39,344 nucleotides of DNA, taken from assembly GCA_036759545.1 (NCBI GenBank), contig DAIOUL010000017.1, positions 1 to 39,344 on the forward strand, read 5' to 3'. The notes under the pieces were generated by a model. That model was given only the letters and a program-made list of their open reading frames with translations, ran no database searches and was not told the origin of the DNA. This stretch comes from 66-474 sp036759545. Lineage in GTDB: Bacteria; Pseudomonadota; Gammaproteobacteria; Xanthomonadales; Rhodanobacteraceae. The translations under genes and the position numbers were made by a program. How positions within the stretch are numbered: position 1 is the first letter of the stretch; each line of letters opens with the position of its first letter. Of the stretch, positions 24,140 to 31,216 are shown piece by piece.

Positions 24140-25249
24140 TCAATAAACGACCACGCTACGGATCGATTCGCCGCGGTGCATCAAGTCGAAACCGTGGTTG
24201 ATCTCCTCGAGCTTCAGCTTGTGGGTGATCATCGGATCGATCTGGATGCGGCCTTCCATGTACCAGTCCACGATCCGCGGCACGTCGGTGCGCCCGCGCG
24301 CGCCGCCGAAAGCCGTGCCGATCCAGCGCCGGCCGGTGACGAGCTGGAAAGGCCGCGTGGAGATTTCCTGGCCGGCGCCGGCCACGCCGATGATGCACGA
24401 GACGCCCCAGCCGCGATGACAGCATTCCAGCGCCTGCCGCATCGTCTTGACGTTGCCGATGCACTCGAACGAATAGTCCGCGCCACCTTTCGTCAGTGAA
24501 ACCAGATACGGCACCAGATCGCCTTCCACTTCCTTCGGATTGACGAAATGCGTCATGCCGAAACGTTCGGCCATCGGTTTCCGTCCCGGATTCAGGTCCA
24601 CCCCGATGATCATCGCAGCACCGGCCAGCCGCGCGCCCTGCACGACGTTCAGGCCGATGCCGCCCAGGCCGAACACGATCACTTTCGCGCCCGGTTCCAC
24701 TTTCGCCGTGTTGATCACCGCGCCGACACCGGTGGTGACGCCGCAACCGATGTAGCAGACGGTTTCGAACGGCGCATCCTCGCGGATCTTCGCCACCGCG
24801 ATTTCCGGCAGCACGGTGTATTGCGCGAAAGTCGAGGTGCCCATGTAGTGATGGATCATTTCACCGCCGGAAGAAAACCGGCTGGTGCCGTCCGGCATCA
24901 CGCCGCGGCCTTGTGTGGCTCGAATCGCGGCGCAGAGATTGGTCTTGCGGCTGAGGCAGTATTCGCACTCGCGGCACTCCGGGATGTACAGCGGAATGAC
25001 GTGGTCGCCTTTGCGCACAGATTTCACACCGGGTCCGATCTCGACCACCACGCCCGCGCCTTCGTGCCCGAGGATCGCGGGAAAGCGCGCCTCCGGATCG
25101 TCGCCGGACAGGGTGAACGCATCGGTGTGGCAGATGCCGGTGGCTTTCAGTTCCACCAGCACCTCGCCCTCGCGCGGGCCTTCCAGATCGAGGGTTTCGA
25201 TCGTGAGCGGTTTGCCCGCCTGATGCGCGACCGCGGCTTGCACTTTCAT
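24140..25249 (-). CDS. frmA: S-(hydroxymethyl)glutathione dehydrogenase / class III alcohol dehydrogenase
   Basis: A 369-aa zinc-dependent dehydrogenase that oxidises S-(hydroxymethyl)glutathione to S-formylglutathione in formaldehyde detoxification. Catalytic zinc ligands are Cys40 (GICHTD), His62 (GHEGAG) and Cys169 (IGCGVTTG). Structural zinc ligands are Cys92, Cys95, Cys98 and Cys106. The NAD site GLGGIGLNVV is present, and FGGARGRTDVP matches class III enzymes. ATG 25249 follows an SD GGAGAA; the longer frame upstream has no homology. No adjacent S-formylglutathione hydrolase or FrmR repressor gene is seen in the window. A hairpin repeat lies 50 bases upstream of the start. Confidence 0.96.
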   Translation of the reverse strand: MKVQAAVAHQAGKPLTIETLDLEGPREGEVLVELKATGICHTDAFTLSGDDPEARFPAILGHEGAGVVVEIGPGVKSVRKGDHVIPLYIPECRECEYCLSRKTNLCAAIRATQGRGVMPDGTSRFSSGGEMIHHYMGTSTFAQYTVLPEIAVAKIREDAPFETVCYIGCGVTTGVGAVINTAKVEPGAKVIVFGLGGIGLNVVQGARLAGAAMIIGVDLNPGRKPMAERFGMTHFVNPKEVEGDLVPYLVSLTKGGADYSFECIGNVKTMRQALECCHRGWGVSCIIGVAGAGQEISTRPFQLVTGRRWIGTAFGGARGRTDVPRIVDWYMEGRIQIDPMITHKLKLEEINHGFDLMHRGESIRSVVVY

Positions 25250-25298
25250 GCGCGTTCTCCGCTCTGAGCTTCCCCGAAGTGTAGCTCTTGTTAGAAGT

Positions 25299-25316
25299 GC
25301 GGCCATGGATGGCCGC
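25299..25316. repeat. REP-like intergenic hairpin, copy 1
   Basis: A 7-bp perfect stem GCGGCCA/TGGCCGC around a TGGA loop, followed by TTTT on the plus strand (25317-25320) and preceded by GAAGT. It lies 50 bases upstream of the frmA start. A second copy at 28539-28556 has the same loop and flanks with one compensated base pair. It could act as a weak plus-strand terminator, but no plus-strand gene precedes it. Confidence 0.55.
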
Positions 25317-25414
25317 TTTTGGTCTTTATCGATCAGGAGAGATGAAAGCTTACTTTTCGGTCCATGGAGCAGCGATCAGGGAGGATCGCAAAACAACTTC
25401 GCGCGTGACTGCGA

Positions 25415-27019
25415 TCAGGCGACCGCCACCGCGCTCGCGTGCTCGCGCGTTGCCGCGAACGTCACCGAAGGCGCGCGCTCCTGCGCCAGTTGCAGGTTGA
25501 CGCGCGTAGGCGCGAGATAGACCAGTTCGCCCGCGGCATCCAGCGCGAGGTTCATCGCATTTTTTCCCCGGAACTCTTCCAGCTTCTTCGCGTCCTCGCA
25601 ATGGATCCAGCGCGCGGTGACGACGTTCACCGGCTCGAACGCGGCATCCACGCCGTATTCGTCCTTCAGCCGATACGCGACCACGTCGAACTGCAACACG
25701 CCGACCGCGCCCAAAATCAAGTCATTGCTCATCAACGGGCGGAAGAATTGCGTGGCGCCTTCCTCTGACAATTGCGCCAGACCTTTCTGCAATGCTTTCA
25801 TCTTCAGCGGATCGCGCAGGCGCGCGCGGCGGAACAGCTCGGGCGCGAAATTCGGGATGCCGGTGAAGGAGAGCGCTTCGCCTTCGGTGAAGGTGTCACC
25901 GATCGAAATCGTGCCGTGGTTGTGCAGGCCGATCACGTCGCCCGGATAAGCGACCTCGACGATCTCGCGATCGGACGCCATGAAGGTGAGCGCGTTGGCG
26001 AGCTTGGTTTCCTTCCCCGTGCGCACTTGCAGCGCCTTCATACCGGAACGGTAACTGCCCGAGCAGATGCGCAGAAAGGCGACGCGGTCGCGATGTTGCG
26101 GGTCCATGTTCGCCTGGATTTTGAATACGAAGCCGGTGAGTTTGTCCTCATCGGGCGAAATCGTGCGCGTGGTGGTGGCGCGTGGCCTCGGCGGGGGTGC
26201 GTGTTCGACGAAGAAATCCAGCAGCGGCTGCACGCCGAAATTGTTGACCGCCGAGCCGAAGAACACCGGCGTCTGTTCGCCTGCGAGATATTTTTCGAGA
26301 TCGAACGGGTGCGAGGCGCCTTGCACCAGTTCCAGTTCCTCGCGCAATTCGGCGAGCACGTCGGCGCCGACCCGCGCAGCGAGCCCTGGATCGCCCAGGC
26401 CTTCGAAGATCGTCGAATCCTGGCGCGTGAAGTTGCGGCCGGGTTCGTACAGATGCACTTCGTCGTTCAGCAGGTGATACACGCCTTTCAGGCGGGAGCC
26501 CATGCCGATCGGCCAGGTCACCGGCGCGCACTGGATCTTCAGGACCCCTTCGACTTCGTCCAGCAAGTCGATCGGCGAGCGGCCTTCGCGATCGAGCTTG
26601 TTGATGAAAGTCATGATGGGGGTGTCGCGCAGGCGACACACATCCATCAATTTGATGGTGCGTTCTTCCACGCCTTTGGCGCAGTCGATCACCATCAGCG
26701 CCGAATCCACGGCGGTCAGCACGCGGTAGGTGTCTTCGGAGAAGTCCGCGTGGCCGGGTGTGTCGAGCAGGTTGACGATGCGTCCCTCGTAGGGGAACTG
26801 CATCACCGAGCTGGTGACCGAGATGCCGCGTTCCTTCTCCAGCGCCATCCAGTCGGACGTCGCATGCCGTGCGGCCTTGCGCGACTTCACCGAGCCCGCC
26901 ATCTGGATCGCGCCGCCGAACAGCAGCAGCTTTTCGGTCAAGGTGGTCTTGCCCGCGTCCGGATGCGAAATGATCGCGAAGGTGCGCCGGCGCGCGGTTT
27001 CTTCAATGTGTCGCGACAT
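25415..27019 (-). CDS. prfC: Peptide chain release factor 3 (RF3)
   Basis: A 534-aa translational GTPase that recycles RF1/RF2 from the ribosome after termination. The G domain has G1 SHPDAGKTT (about 18-26), the G2 region with ERGISVTSSVMQF, G3 DTPGHADF and G4 NKLDR. RF3-specific segments follow, including PIGMGSRLKGVYHL, VFFGSAVNNFGV and GAVGVLQFDVVAYRL. Full length. It lies 56 bases after the M20 peptidase gene on the same strand and about 165 bases before frmA. Confidence 0.98.
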   Translation of the reverse strand: MSRHIEETARRRTFAIISHPDAGKTTLTEKLLLFGGAIQMAGSVKSRKAARHATSDWMALEKERGISVTSSVMQFPYEGRIVNLLDTPGHADFSEDTYRVLTAVDSALMVIDCAKGVEERTIKLMDVCRLRDTPIMTFINKLDREGRSPIDLLDEVEGVLKIQCAPVTWPIGMGSRLKGVYHLLNDEVHLYEPGRNFTRQDSTIFEGLGDPGLAARVGADVLAELREELELVQGASHPFDLEKYLAGEQTPVFFGSAVNNFGVQPLLDFFVEHAPPPRPRATTTRTISPDEDKLTGFVFKIQANMDPQHRDRVAFLRICSGSYRSGMKALQVRTGKETKLANALTFMASDREIVEVAYPGDVIGLHNHGTISIGDTFTEGEALSFTGIPNFAPELFRRARLRDPLKMKALQKGLAQLSEEGATQFFRPLMSNDLILGAVGVLQFDVVAYRLKDEYGVDAAFEPVNVVTARWIHCEDAKKLEEFRGKNAMNLALDAAGELVYLAPTRVNLQLAQERAPSVTFAATREHASAVAVA

Positions 27020-27075
27020 GGGTTTGCGCGGAATGGCAAACCCGTAATTCTAGCGTCGGCGGGTTCTTGCTTGAA

Positions 27076-28470
27076 TCACTTCGCCAGCTTCGTCAGCAGG
27101 CTGTGCCAGAAATTCAGTGCGGCCGGCACCTTGGAAGCCCGCAGTTTCTCGTTGAGCCCGTGCGCGAAGGTGTCGTTCGGTTTGGAGAACGTTGGATCGA
27201 CGCCATAGCAGGGCACACCCTTGTTGCGGAAATACATGCTGTCCGAAGCGCCGGCAGACATGCCCGGCACCACATCCACGCCGGGAAAGCGCTCGTGGAT
27301 CGTCGCGGCAACCGCGTTCATCACGTCCGGACGCAATGGAGATGCGGGGCTTTCCACCGGCGGCGGTTGCTTGATGCTGATCTGCACCGAAGGATCGCCG
27401 ATCACCTTGGCGAGGGTGGCTTGCACGGCAGTCACGTGCTCGCCCGGGAAAATCCGGCAATTGATGTTGGCTGTGGCGCGTTGCGGCAGCGCGTTGAGCG
27501 CGTGCCCGCCTTCCAGCATGGTGGCGACGCAAGTAGTGCGGATTTGTCCGACGTAAGCCGGGTCGGCCGAGATCACCGCCGCGGCCTCGGCGTCATTCGG
27601 ATTCGCTGCGAACGCGCGCATCGCCTGCGCCAGCGGGCCGGTGGTGTGCTCGCCCGTAGCCCTCAACGAAGCCAGCGTGATGTCGCTGTGCTGCACCGGA
27701 AATTGATACGCCGCGACACGGTCGAGCGCTTTCGCCAATCGATATATCGCGTTCTGCTTCGGATTCGGTTCACTGGAATGTCCGCCCGGTGAAGTGACCG
27801 TCAGCGTGAAATCCGCATAAGTCTTTTCGGCCGCCTGGATTTCGTACACCACCGGTTTGAAGTTCGCGTTGTAGGTGCCGCCGCCGGCATCCGCGTTGAG
27901 CAGGAATTCCGCGTCGTGATAGCGCTTGGCCAGCTCGCGCGTGGAAGCCATGTCGGTTTCCTCGTCGCCGGAAAACACCAGGATCATCTCGCGGCGCGGC
28001 GCGAAACCTTCGCGCTTGAAACGCATCATGGTTTCGATCAGCGCGATCACGTTGGTCTTCATGTCGGCCACGCCGCGGCCGTAGAGGTAGCCGTTCTCCT
28101 CGACCAGCTTGAACGGGTCGCGCTGCCAGTCGGCAGGATTGGCCGACACCACGTCCATGTGCGCGGAGAGCAGGATCGGTTTCAGGTTCTTGTCGCTGCC
28201 GCGGTAGTGCACCACCAGCGCCGCCGTGTGCTCGACCGGAATGATTTCGATGTCCGATTTGGCGAAGCCCGCCGATTTCAGCTTGCCCGCCAGATATTGC
28301 GCGAACGCCGGCACCTGATCTTTGCCTTCCTCGGTTTGCGCGGCGATGGCATGCCGCAGCATGTCCATGGTTTCGGGCATGGTTTGCGTGCTGGTTTCCG
28401 CGATGCCTCGGGACGTCGGGGCAAGTGCCAGAGCAAGAAAAGCAGCGGGCGCAATGCGCGATGTGGACAT
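27076..28470 (-). CDS. Exported M20-family metallopeptidase
   Basis: A 464-aa di-zinc peptidase with a signal peptide (residues 1 to about 24), hence periplasmic or secreted. Metal site: His104 (LSAHMDVV), Asp136 (GRGVADMK), the Glu170-Glu171 pair (SGDEETD), an Asp in LNADAGGG and a late His in FAHGLNE. An inserted dimerisation domain (SPGGHSSEPN) is present, as in ArgE/DapE/CPG2-type enzymes. Likely an amino- or carboxypeptidase/acyl-amino-acid hydrolase; the substrate is unknown. ATG 28470 (CGGAG SD) gives the signal peptide, whereas the frame beginning at 28590 would run through the hairpin repeat. prfC follows on the same strand. Confidence 0.92.
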   Translation of the reverse strand: MSTSRIAPAAFLALALAPTSRGIAETSTQTMPETMDMLRHAIAAQTEEGKDQVPAFAQYLAGKLKSAGFAKSDIEIIPVEHTAALVVHYRGSDKNLKPILLSAHMDVVSANPADWQRDPFKLVEENGYLYGRGVADMKTNVIALIETMMRFKREGFAPRREMILVFSGDEETDMASTRELAKRYHDAEFLLNADAGGGTYNANFKPVVYEIQAAEKTYADFTLTVTSPGGHSSEPNPKQNAIYRLAKALDRVAAYQFPVQHSDITLASLRATGEHTTGPLAQAMRAFAANPNDAEAAAVISADPAYVGQIRTTCVATMLEGGHALNALPQRATANINCRIFPGEHVTAVQATLAKVIGDPSVQISIKQPPPVESPASPLRPDVMNAVAATIHERFPGVDVVPGMSAGASDSMYFRNKGVPCYGVDPTFSKPNDTFAHGLNEKLRASKVPAALNFWHSLLTKLAK

Positions 28471-28646
28471 GCGACGTACTCCGGATGTTAAGCATTCTTG
28501 AGTATAGCCATCGAAATGACGGACCGTTATCGAAAAGTGCGGACATGGATGTCCGCCTTTGAATTCTCCCACGCGACCCGATCGCGCCACACTATTGAAT
28601 GGCGTTCACATCAGCGATCACGTGAGGATTGCACAAATAAACACAT
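28471..28646. other. Divergent intergenic region, left part
   Basis: Together with the promoter and riboswitch this forms a 437-base gap between the M20 peptidase start (28470) and metB (28908). This part holds the hairpin repeat at 28539-28556 and otherwise nothing I can name. The minus-strand promoter of the peptidase gene should lie here but no strong match was found. Confidence 0.5.
28539..28556. repeat. REP-like intergenic hairpin, copy 2
   Basis: Stem GCGGACA/TGTCCGC with a TGGA loop, flanked by AAAGT on the left and CTTT on the right. Compared with copy 1 at 25299-25316, one stem pair changes from C-G to A-T, keeping the pairing. It lies 69 bases upstream of the M20 peptidase start, in the same orientation relative to its gene as copy 1 to frmA. 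Confidence 0.55.
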
Positions 28647-28662
28647 AGACGTCTAAACGTCT
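28647..28662 (+). promoter_or_regulatory. Tandem met-box-like operator
   Basis: AGACGTCTAAACGTCT consists of one perfect AGACGTCT and a second unit with a single mismatch (AAACGTCT), the pattern bound by MetJ dimers in enterobacteria. With flanks it is an 18-of-20 palindrome (28645-28664). It ends one base before the -35 element of the metB promoter, where a bound repressor would block RNA polymerase. No metJ gene is in the window, so the binding protein is not known. Confidence 0.65.
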
Positions 28663-28663
28663 A

Positions 28664-28692
28664 TTGACATGCCGGGCGACACCCGTTAGAGT
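28664..28692 (+). promoter_or_regulatory. Sigma-70 promoter of the metB operon
   Basis: A consensus -35 TTGACA (28664-28669), 17-base spacer and -10 TAGAGT (28687-28692). The predicted start of transcription is at about 28699-28701, immediately before the SAM-I aptamer P1 stem at 28703. Confidence 0.8.
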
Positions 28693-28702
28693 TTCCGCAA
28701 TC

Positions 28703-28821
28703 ACCCATCAAGACCGGCAGAGGGACAGGCCCGACGACGCCGGGGCAACCCGCGAAGACTGTCTTCGCAAGGTGCCAATTCCTGCGGAGATTCCGGTTCC
28801 CGGAATCGACGGGAGATGGGT
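28703..28821 (+). promoter_or_regulatory. SAM-I (S-box) riboswitch aptamer
   Basis: The aptamer is bounded by a perfect P1 helix, ACCCATC (28703-28709) with GATGGGT (28815-28821). Between them are the conserved S-box blocks: AAGA then GGCAGAGGGACAGGCCCGA (28716 on), the CGACGCCGGGGCAACC block, a P3 hairpin (CGAAGACTGTCTTCG), AAGGTGCCAATTCCTGCGG and the P4 hairpin GATTCCGG/CCGGAATC. Binding of S-adenosylmethionine is expected to switch off metB. It sits directly between a consensus promoter and metB. Confidence 0.93.
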
Positions 28822-28864
28822 CGAAGCGCGGCTGTCGAGCCTCCTCCCTCGCACCGCGCCGAGA

Positions 28865-28900
28865 CTCCGGCCCGCCGCATGGATGCAGCAAGAGCCGGAG
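28865..28900 (+). promoter_or_regulatory. RBS-sequestering hairpin of the riboswitch expression platform
   Basis: CTCCGGC (28865-28871) is fully complementary to GCCGGAG (28894-28900), which contains the metB SD. No terminator hairpin with a T-run is seen between the aptamer and metB, so control is more likely at translation initiation. The alternative pairing that would free the SD was not resolved. Confidence 0.5.
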
Positions 28901-28907
28901 AATCGCA

Positions 28908-30122
28908 ATGAGCCAATCGTCCCGTTTCCCCTCGCAGCAGCCCGCCCGCTGTACCCGCGCCGTGCGCGCCGGCATCGATCGCGATCCCGCACACGGCGCC
29001 GTCACGCCGCCGCTGCATCTCTCCAGCAATTTCGCTTTCGCCGGCTTCAACGGCAAGCGTGCATACGACTACACGCGCAGCGGCAATCCCACGCGCGATC
29101 TGCTGGCCGAGGCCTTGAGCGAACTGGAAGAGGGTGCCGGCGCCGTGGTGACTTCCAGCGGCATGTCCGCGGTCGCGCTGGTGCTGGAACTGGTTCCTGC
29201 AGGCAGCACGATCGTCGCCGCGCACGATTGCTACGGCGGCACCTGGCGCTTGCTGGATGCTTGGGCGAGGAAGAATCGTTTCGACGTGCGCTTCGCCGAT
29301 TTCACCGATCCGTTGGCGCTCGGTGCGGCGCTCGATTCGAAGCCCGCGCTGGTCTGGGTGGAAACGCCGTCCAATCCGCTGCTGCGTATCACGGACATCC
29401 GCCACGTCGCGCAGGCTGCGCGTGCGGCGGGCGCGCTGTGCGTGGTGGACAACACCTTTCTCTCGCCCGTGCTGCAACAGCCTTTGAAACTGGGCGCCGA
29501 CATCGTCGTGCATTCGACCACCAAGTACATCAACGGACACAGCGATGTGGTCGGAGGCGCCGTGATCGCGAAAGACGAAGCGATCGCAGAACGATTGAAG
29601 TGGTGGGGCAATTGCCTGGGGCTCACCGGAGCACCGTTCGATAGTTGGTTGACCCTGCGCGGCTTGCGCACGCTTTCCGCGCGGCTGCGCGTGCACCAGG
29701 AGAACACGGAAACCATCGCCGCGCTGCTGCAGGCGCATCCCGCGGTGGCGCGGGTGTACTGGCCGGGCCTGCAGGAACACCCCGGCCACGTACTCGCCGC
29801 GCGCCAGCAATCCGGGTTCGGCGCGATGATTTCGTTCGAACTGCACGGCGGTGAAGCAGCGGTGCGGGCGTTTCTCGATGGCTTGCGGCACGTCACGTTG
29901 GCCGAATCGCTGGGCGGCGTGGAAAGCCTGATCGCGCATCCGACCACCATGACGCACGCGTCCATGAGCGCGGAAGCGCGCGAGGTCGCGGGTATTTCCG
30001 ATGCGCTGCTGCGACTGTCGGTCGGCATCGAAGATGTGGACGACCTTTGCGCCGACATCGGTGCTGCGTTGGAACGTGCGGCGATCGTCTCCGAATCTGA
30101 AACCACCGAGGTGGCGCAATGA
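28908..30122 (+). CDS. metB: Cystathionine gamma-synthase / O-succinylhomoserine (thiol)-lyase
   Basis: A 404-aa PLP enzyme of the Cys/Met metabolism family. It condenses an O-acylhomoserine with cysteine to cystathionine (or with sulfide to homocysteine) in methionine synthesis. The PLP lysine is Lys206 in HSTTKYINGHSDVVGG; other family motifs are YTRSGNPT, SSGMSAV, DCYGGTWRL and VETPSNPLL. ATG 28908 follows an SD GGAG. The stop overlaps the next gene (ATGA, 30119-30122). Expression should respond to SAM through the riboswitch and possibly through the upstream met-box-like site. MetB versus MetZ activity cannot be separated from sequence reading alone. Confidence 0.93.
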   Translation: MSQSSRFPSQQPARCTRAVRAGIDRDPAHGAVTPPLHLSSNFAFAGFNGKRAYDYTRSGNPTRDLLAEALSELEEGAGAVVTSSGMSAVALVLELVPAGSTIVAAHDCYGGTWRLLDAWARKNRFDVRFADFTDPLALGAALDSKPALVWVETPSNPLLRITDIRHVAQAARAAGALCVVDNTFLSPVLQQPLKLGADIVVHSTTKYINGHSDVVGGAVIAKDEAIAERLKWWGNCLGLTGAPFDSWLTLRGLRTLSARLRVHQENTETIAALLQAHPAVARVYWPGLQEHPGHVLAARQQSGFGAMISFELHGGEAAVRAFLDGLRHVTLAESLGGVESLIAHPTTMTHASMSAEAREVAGISDALLRLSVGIEDVDDLCADIGAALERAAIVSESETTEVAQ

Positions 30123-31213
30123 ATGCTTCGACGAAAATCCTTTCATCGCGCATCGGCGTGGTGCTGCTGGGCACCGGCGCGGTGGGCAACGTGTTGCTCC
30201 GGCAACTCGGTCCGGCCAACCGCGCCGGCATCGCGCTGGTGGGCGTCGCCAACTCGCGCAAGCAATATGCGCTGGAAAGCGGGCTGAGCCTCGCCGGTGC
30301 CCGCGAGCGCCTGGACACGCACGGCGAGCCTCGCGATGATGCGACGCTACTCGCCGCGCTGGATGCATTCGACTGCGACCGCCGCGCGATCATCGATGCC
30401 ACCGCGTCCACACAGGTCGCGGCGAAACACGTCGAGTGGCTGCGCGCCGGCTACGACATCGTCACGGCCAACAAACCTGCGATCGGCGGCACGCTGGCGT
30501 CCTGGCGAGCGGTGCAAGAAGCCGCGCGCGGGGGCGACAGCGCGTACGGCGATTCCGCCACGGTCGGCGCGGGCCTGCCCGTGTTGTCGACGCTGCGCAG
30601 GTTGCGCGGCGCGGGCGATCGCCTGATCGCGCTGGAAGGCGTTTTTTCGGGTTCGCTGTCATGGCTGTTCAACCATTACGACGGCGCGCGGCCGTTTCAA
30701 GCGCTGCTCGCCGAAGCGCGCGCGTGGGGTTACACCGAGCCCGATCCGCGCGCGGATCTGGCAGGCAGCGACGTCGCGCGCAAACTGCTGATCCTGGCGC
30801 GCGCGGCGGGTTTCGCATTGGATGAGCACGAGGTCGAAATCGAAAACCTGGTGCCGCCGCACTTGCGCGAAGTGGATGCGGATACGTTCCGTGCGCGGAC
30901 GCACGAACTGGATGCGTCGCTCGCAGCGCGGCTCGCTTCGGCGCAAGAAAAAGGGAAAGTTTTGCGTTACCTCGCGCGCCTCGACGCGCACGGCAACGCC
31001 AGCGTCGGTCTGTGCGAGGTGGATGCGGCCCATCCTGCCGCGCGCCTGATCGGTTGCGACAATCTGTTCGCGCTGACCACCGCCCGCTATCGCGCGCAGC
31101 CGCTGGTGATCCAGGGCGCGGGTGCCGGGCCGGAAGTCACCGCGCAGGCGTTGCTGGCCGACGTGCTGGCGCTGCGCGAGCGGGTCGCCGCGCCGCTCGC
31201 ACTCGCGGTGTGA
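30119..31213 (+). CDS. hom: Homoserine dehydrogenase, monofunctional
   Basis: A 364-aa enzyme reducing aspartate semialdehyde to homoserine with NAD(P)H. The nucleotide fold starts at VVLLGTGAVGNVLL (about residues 14-27). Catalytic-domain motifs include VTANKPAIGG, YGDSATVGAGLPVLSTLRRL, GVFSGSLSWLFN and the conserved GYTEPDPRADLAGSDVARKLLILAR. It resembles the C-terminal half of ThrA/MetL and lacks both an aspartokinase domain and a C-terminal ACT domain, so feedback inhibition through ACT is not expected. It overlaps metB by four bases and thus shares its SAM-dependent leader, supplying the homoserine precursor for methionine. It is convergent with the permease gene, three bases apart. Confidence 0.94.
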   Translation: MNASTKILSSRIGVVLLGTGAVGNVLLRQLGPANRAGIALVGVANSRKQYALESGLSLAGARERLDTHGEPRDDATLLAALDAFDCDRRAIIDATASTQVAAKHVEWLRAGYDIVTANKPAIGGTLASWRAVQEAARGGDSAYGDSATVGAGLPVLSTLRRLRGAGDRLIALEGVFSGSLSWLFNHYDGARPFQALLAEARAWGYTEPDPRADLAGSDVARKLLILARAAGFALDEHEVEIENLVPPHLREVDADTFRARTHELDASLAARLASAQEKGKVLRYLARLDAHGNASVGLCEVDAAHPAARLIGCDNLFALTTARYRAQPLVIQGAGAGPEVTAQALLADVLALRERVAAPLALAV

Positions 31214-31216
31214 GCA

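Noticed and set aside
25342..25500. A 52-codon plus-strand frame with AGGAGA before its ATG
   Set aside because: SD spacing is too short, most of it is antisense to the 3' end of prfC, and the product is low-complexity Arg/Pro/Ala.
28701..30368. A 555-codon minus-strand frame covering the riboswitch and metB
   Set aside because: It is antisense to metB and to the riboswitch and has no domain or signal.
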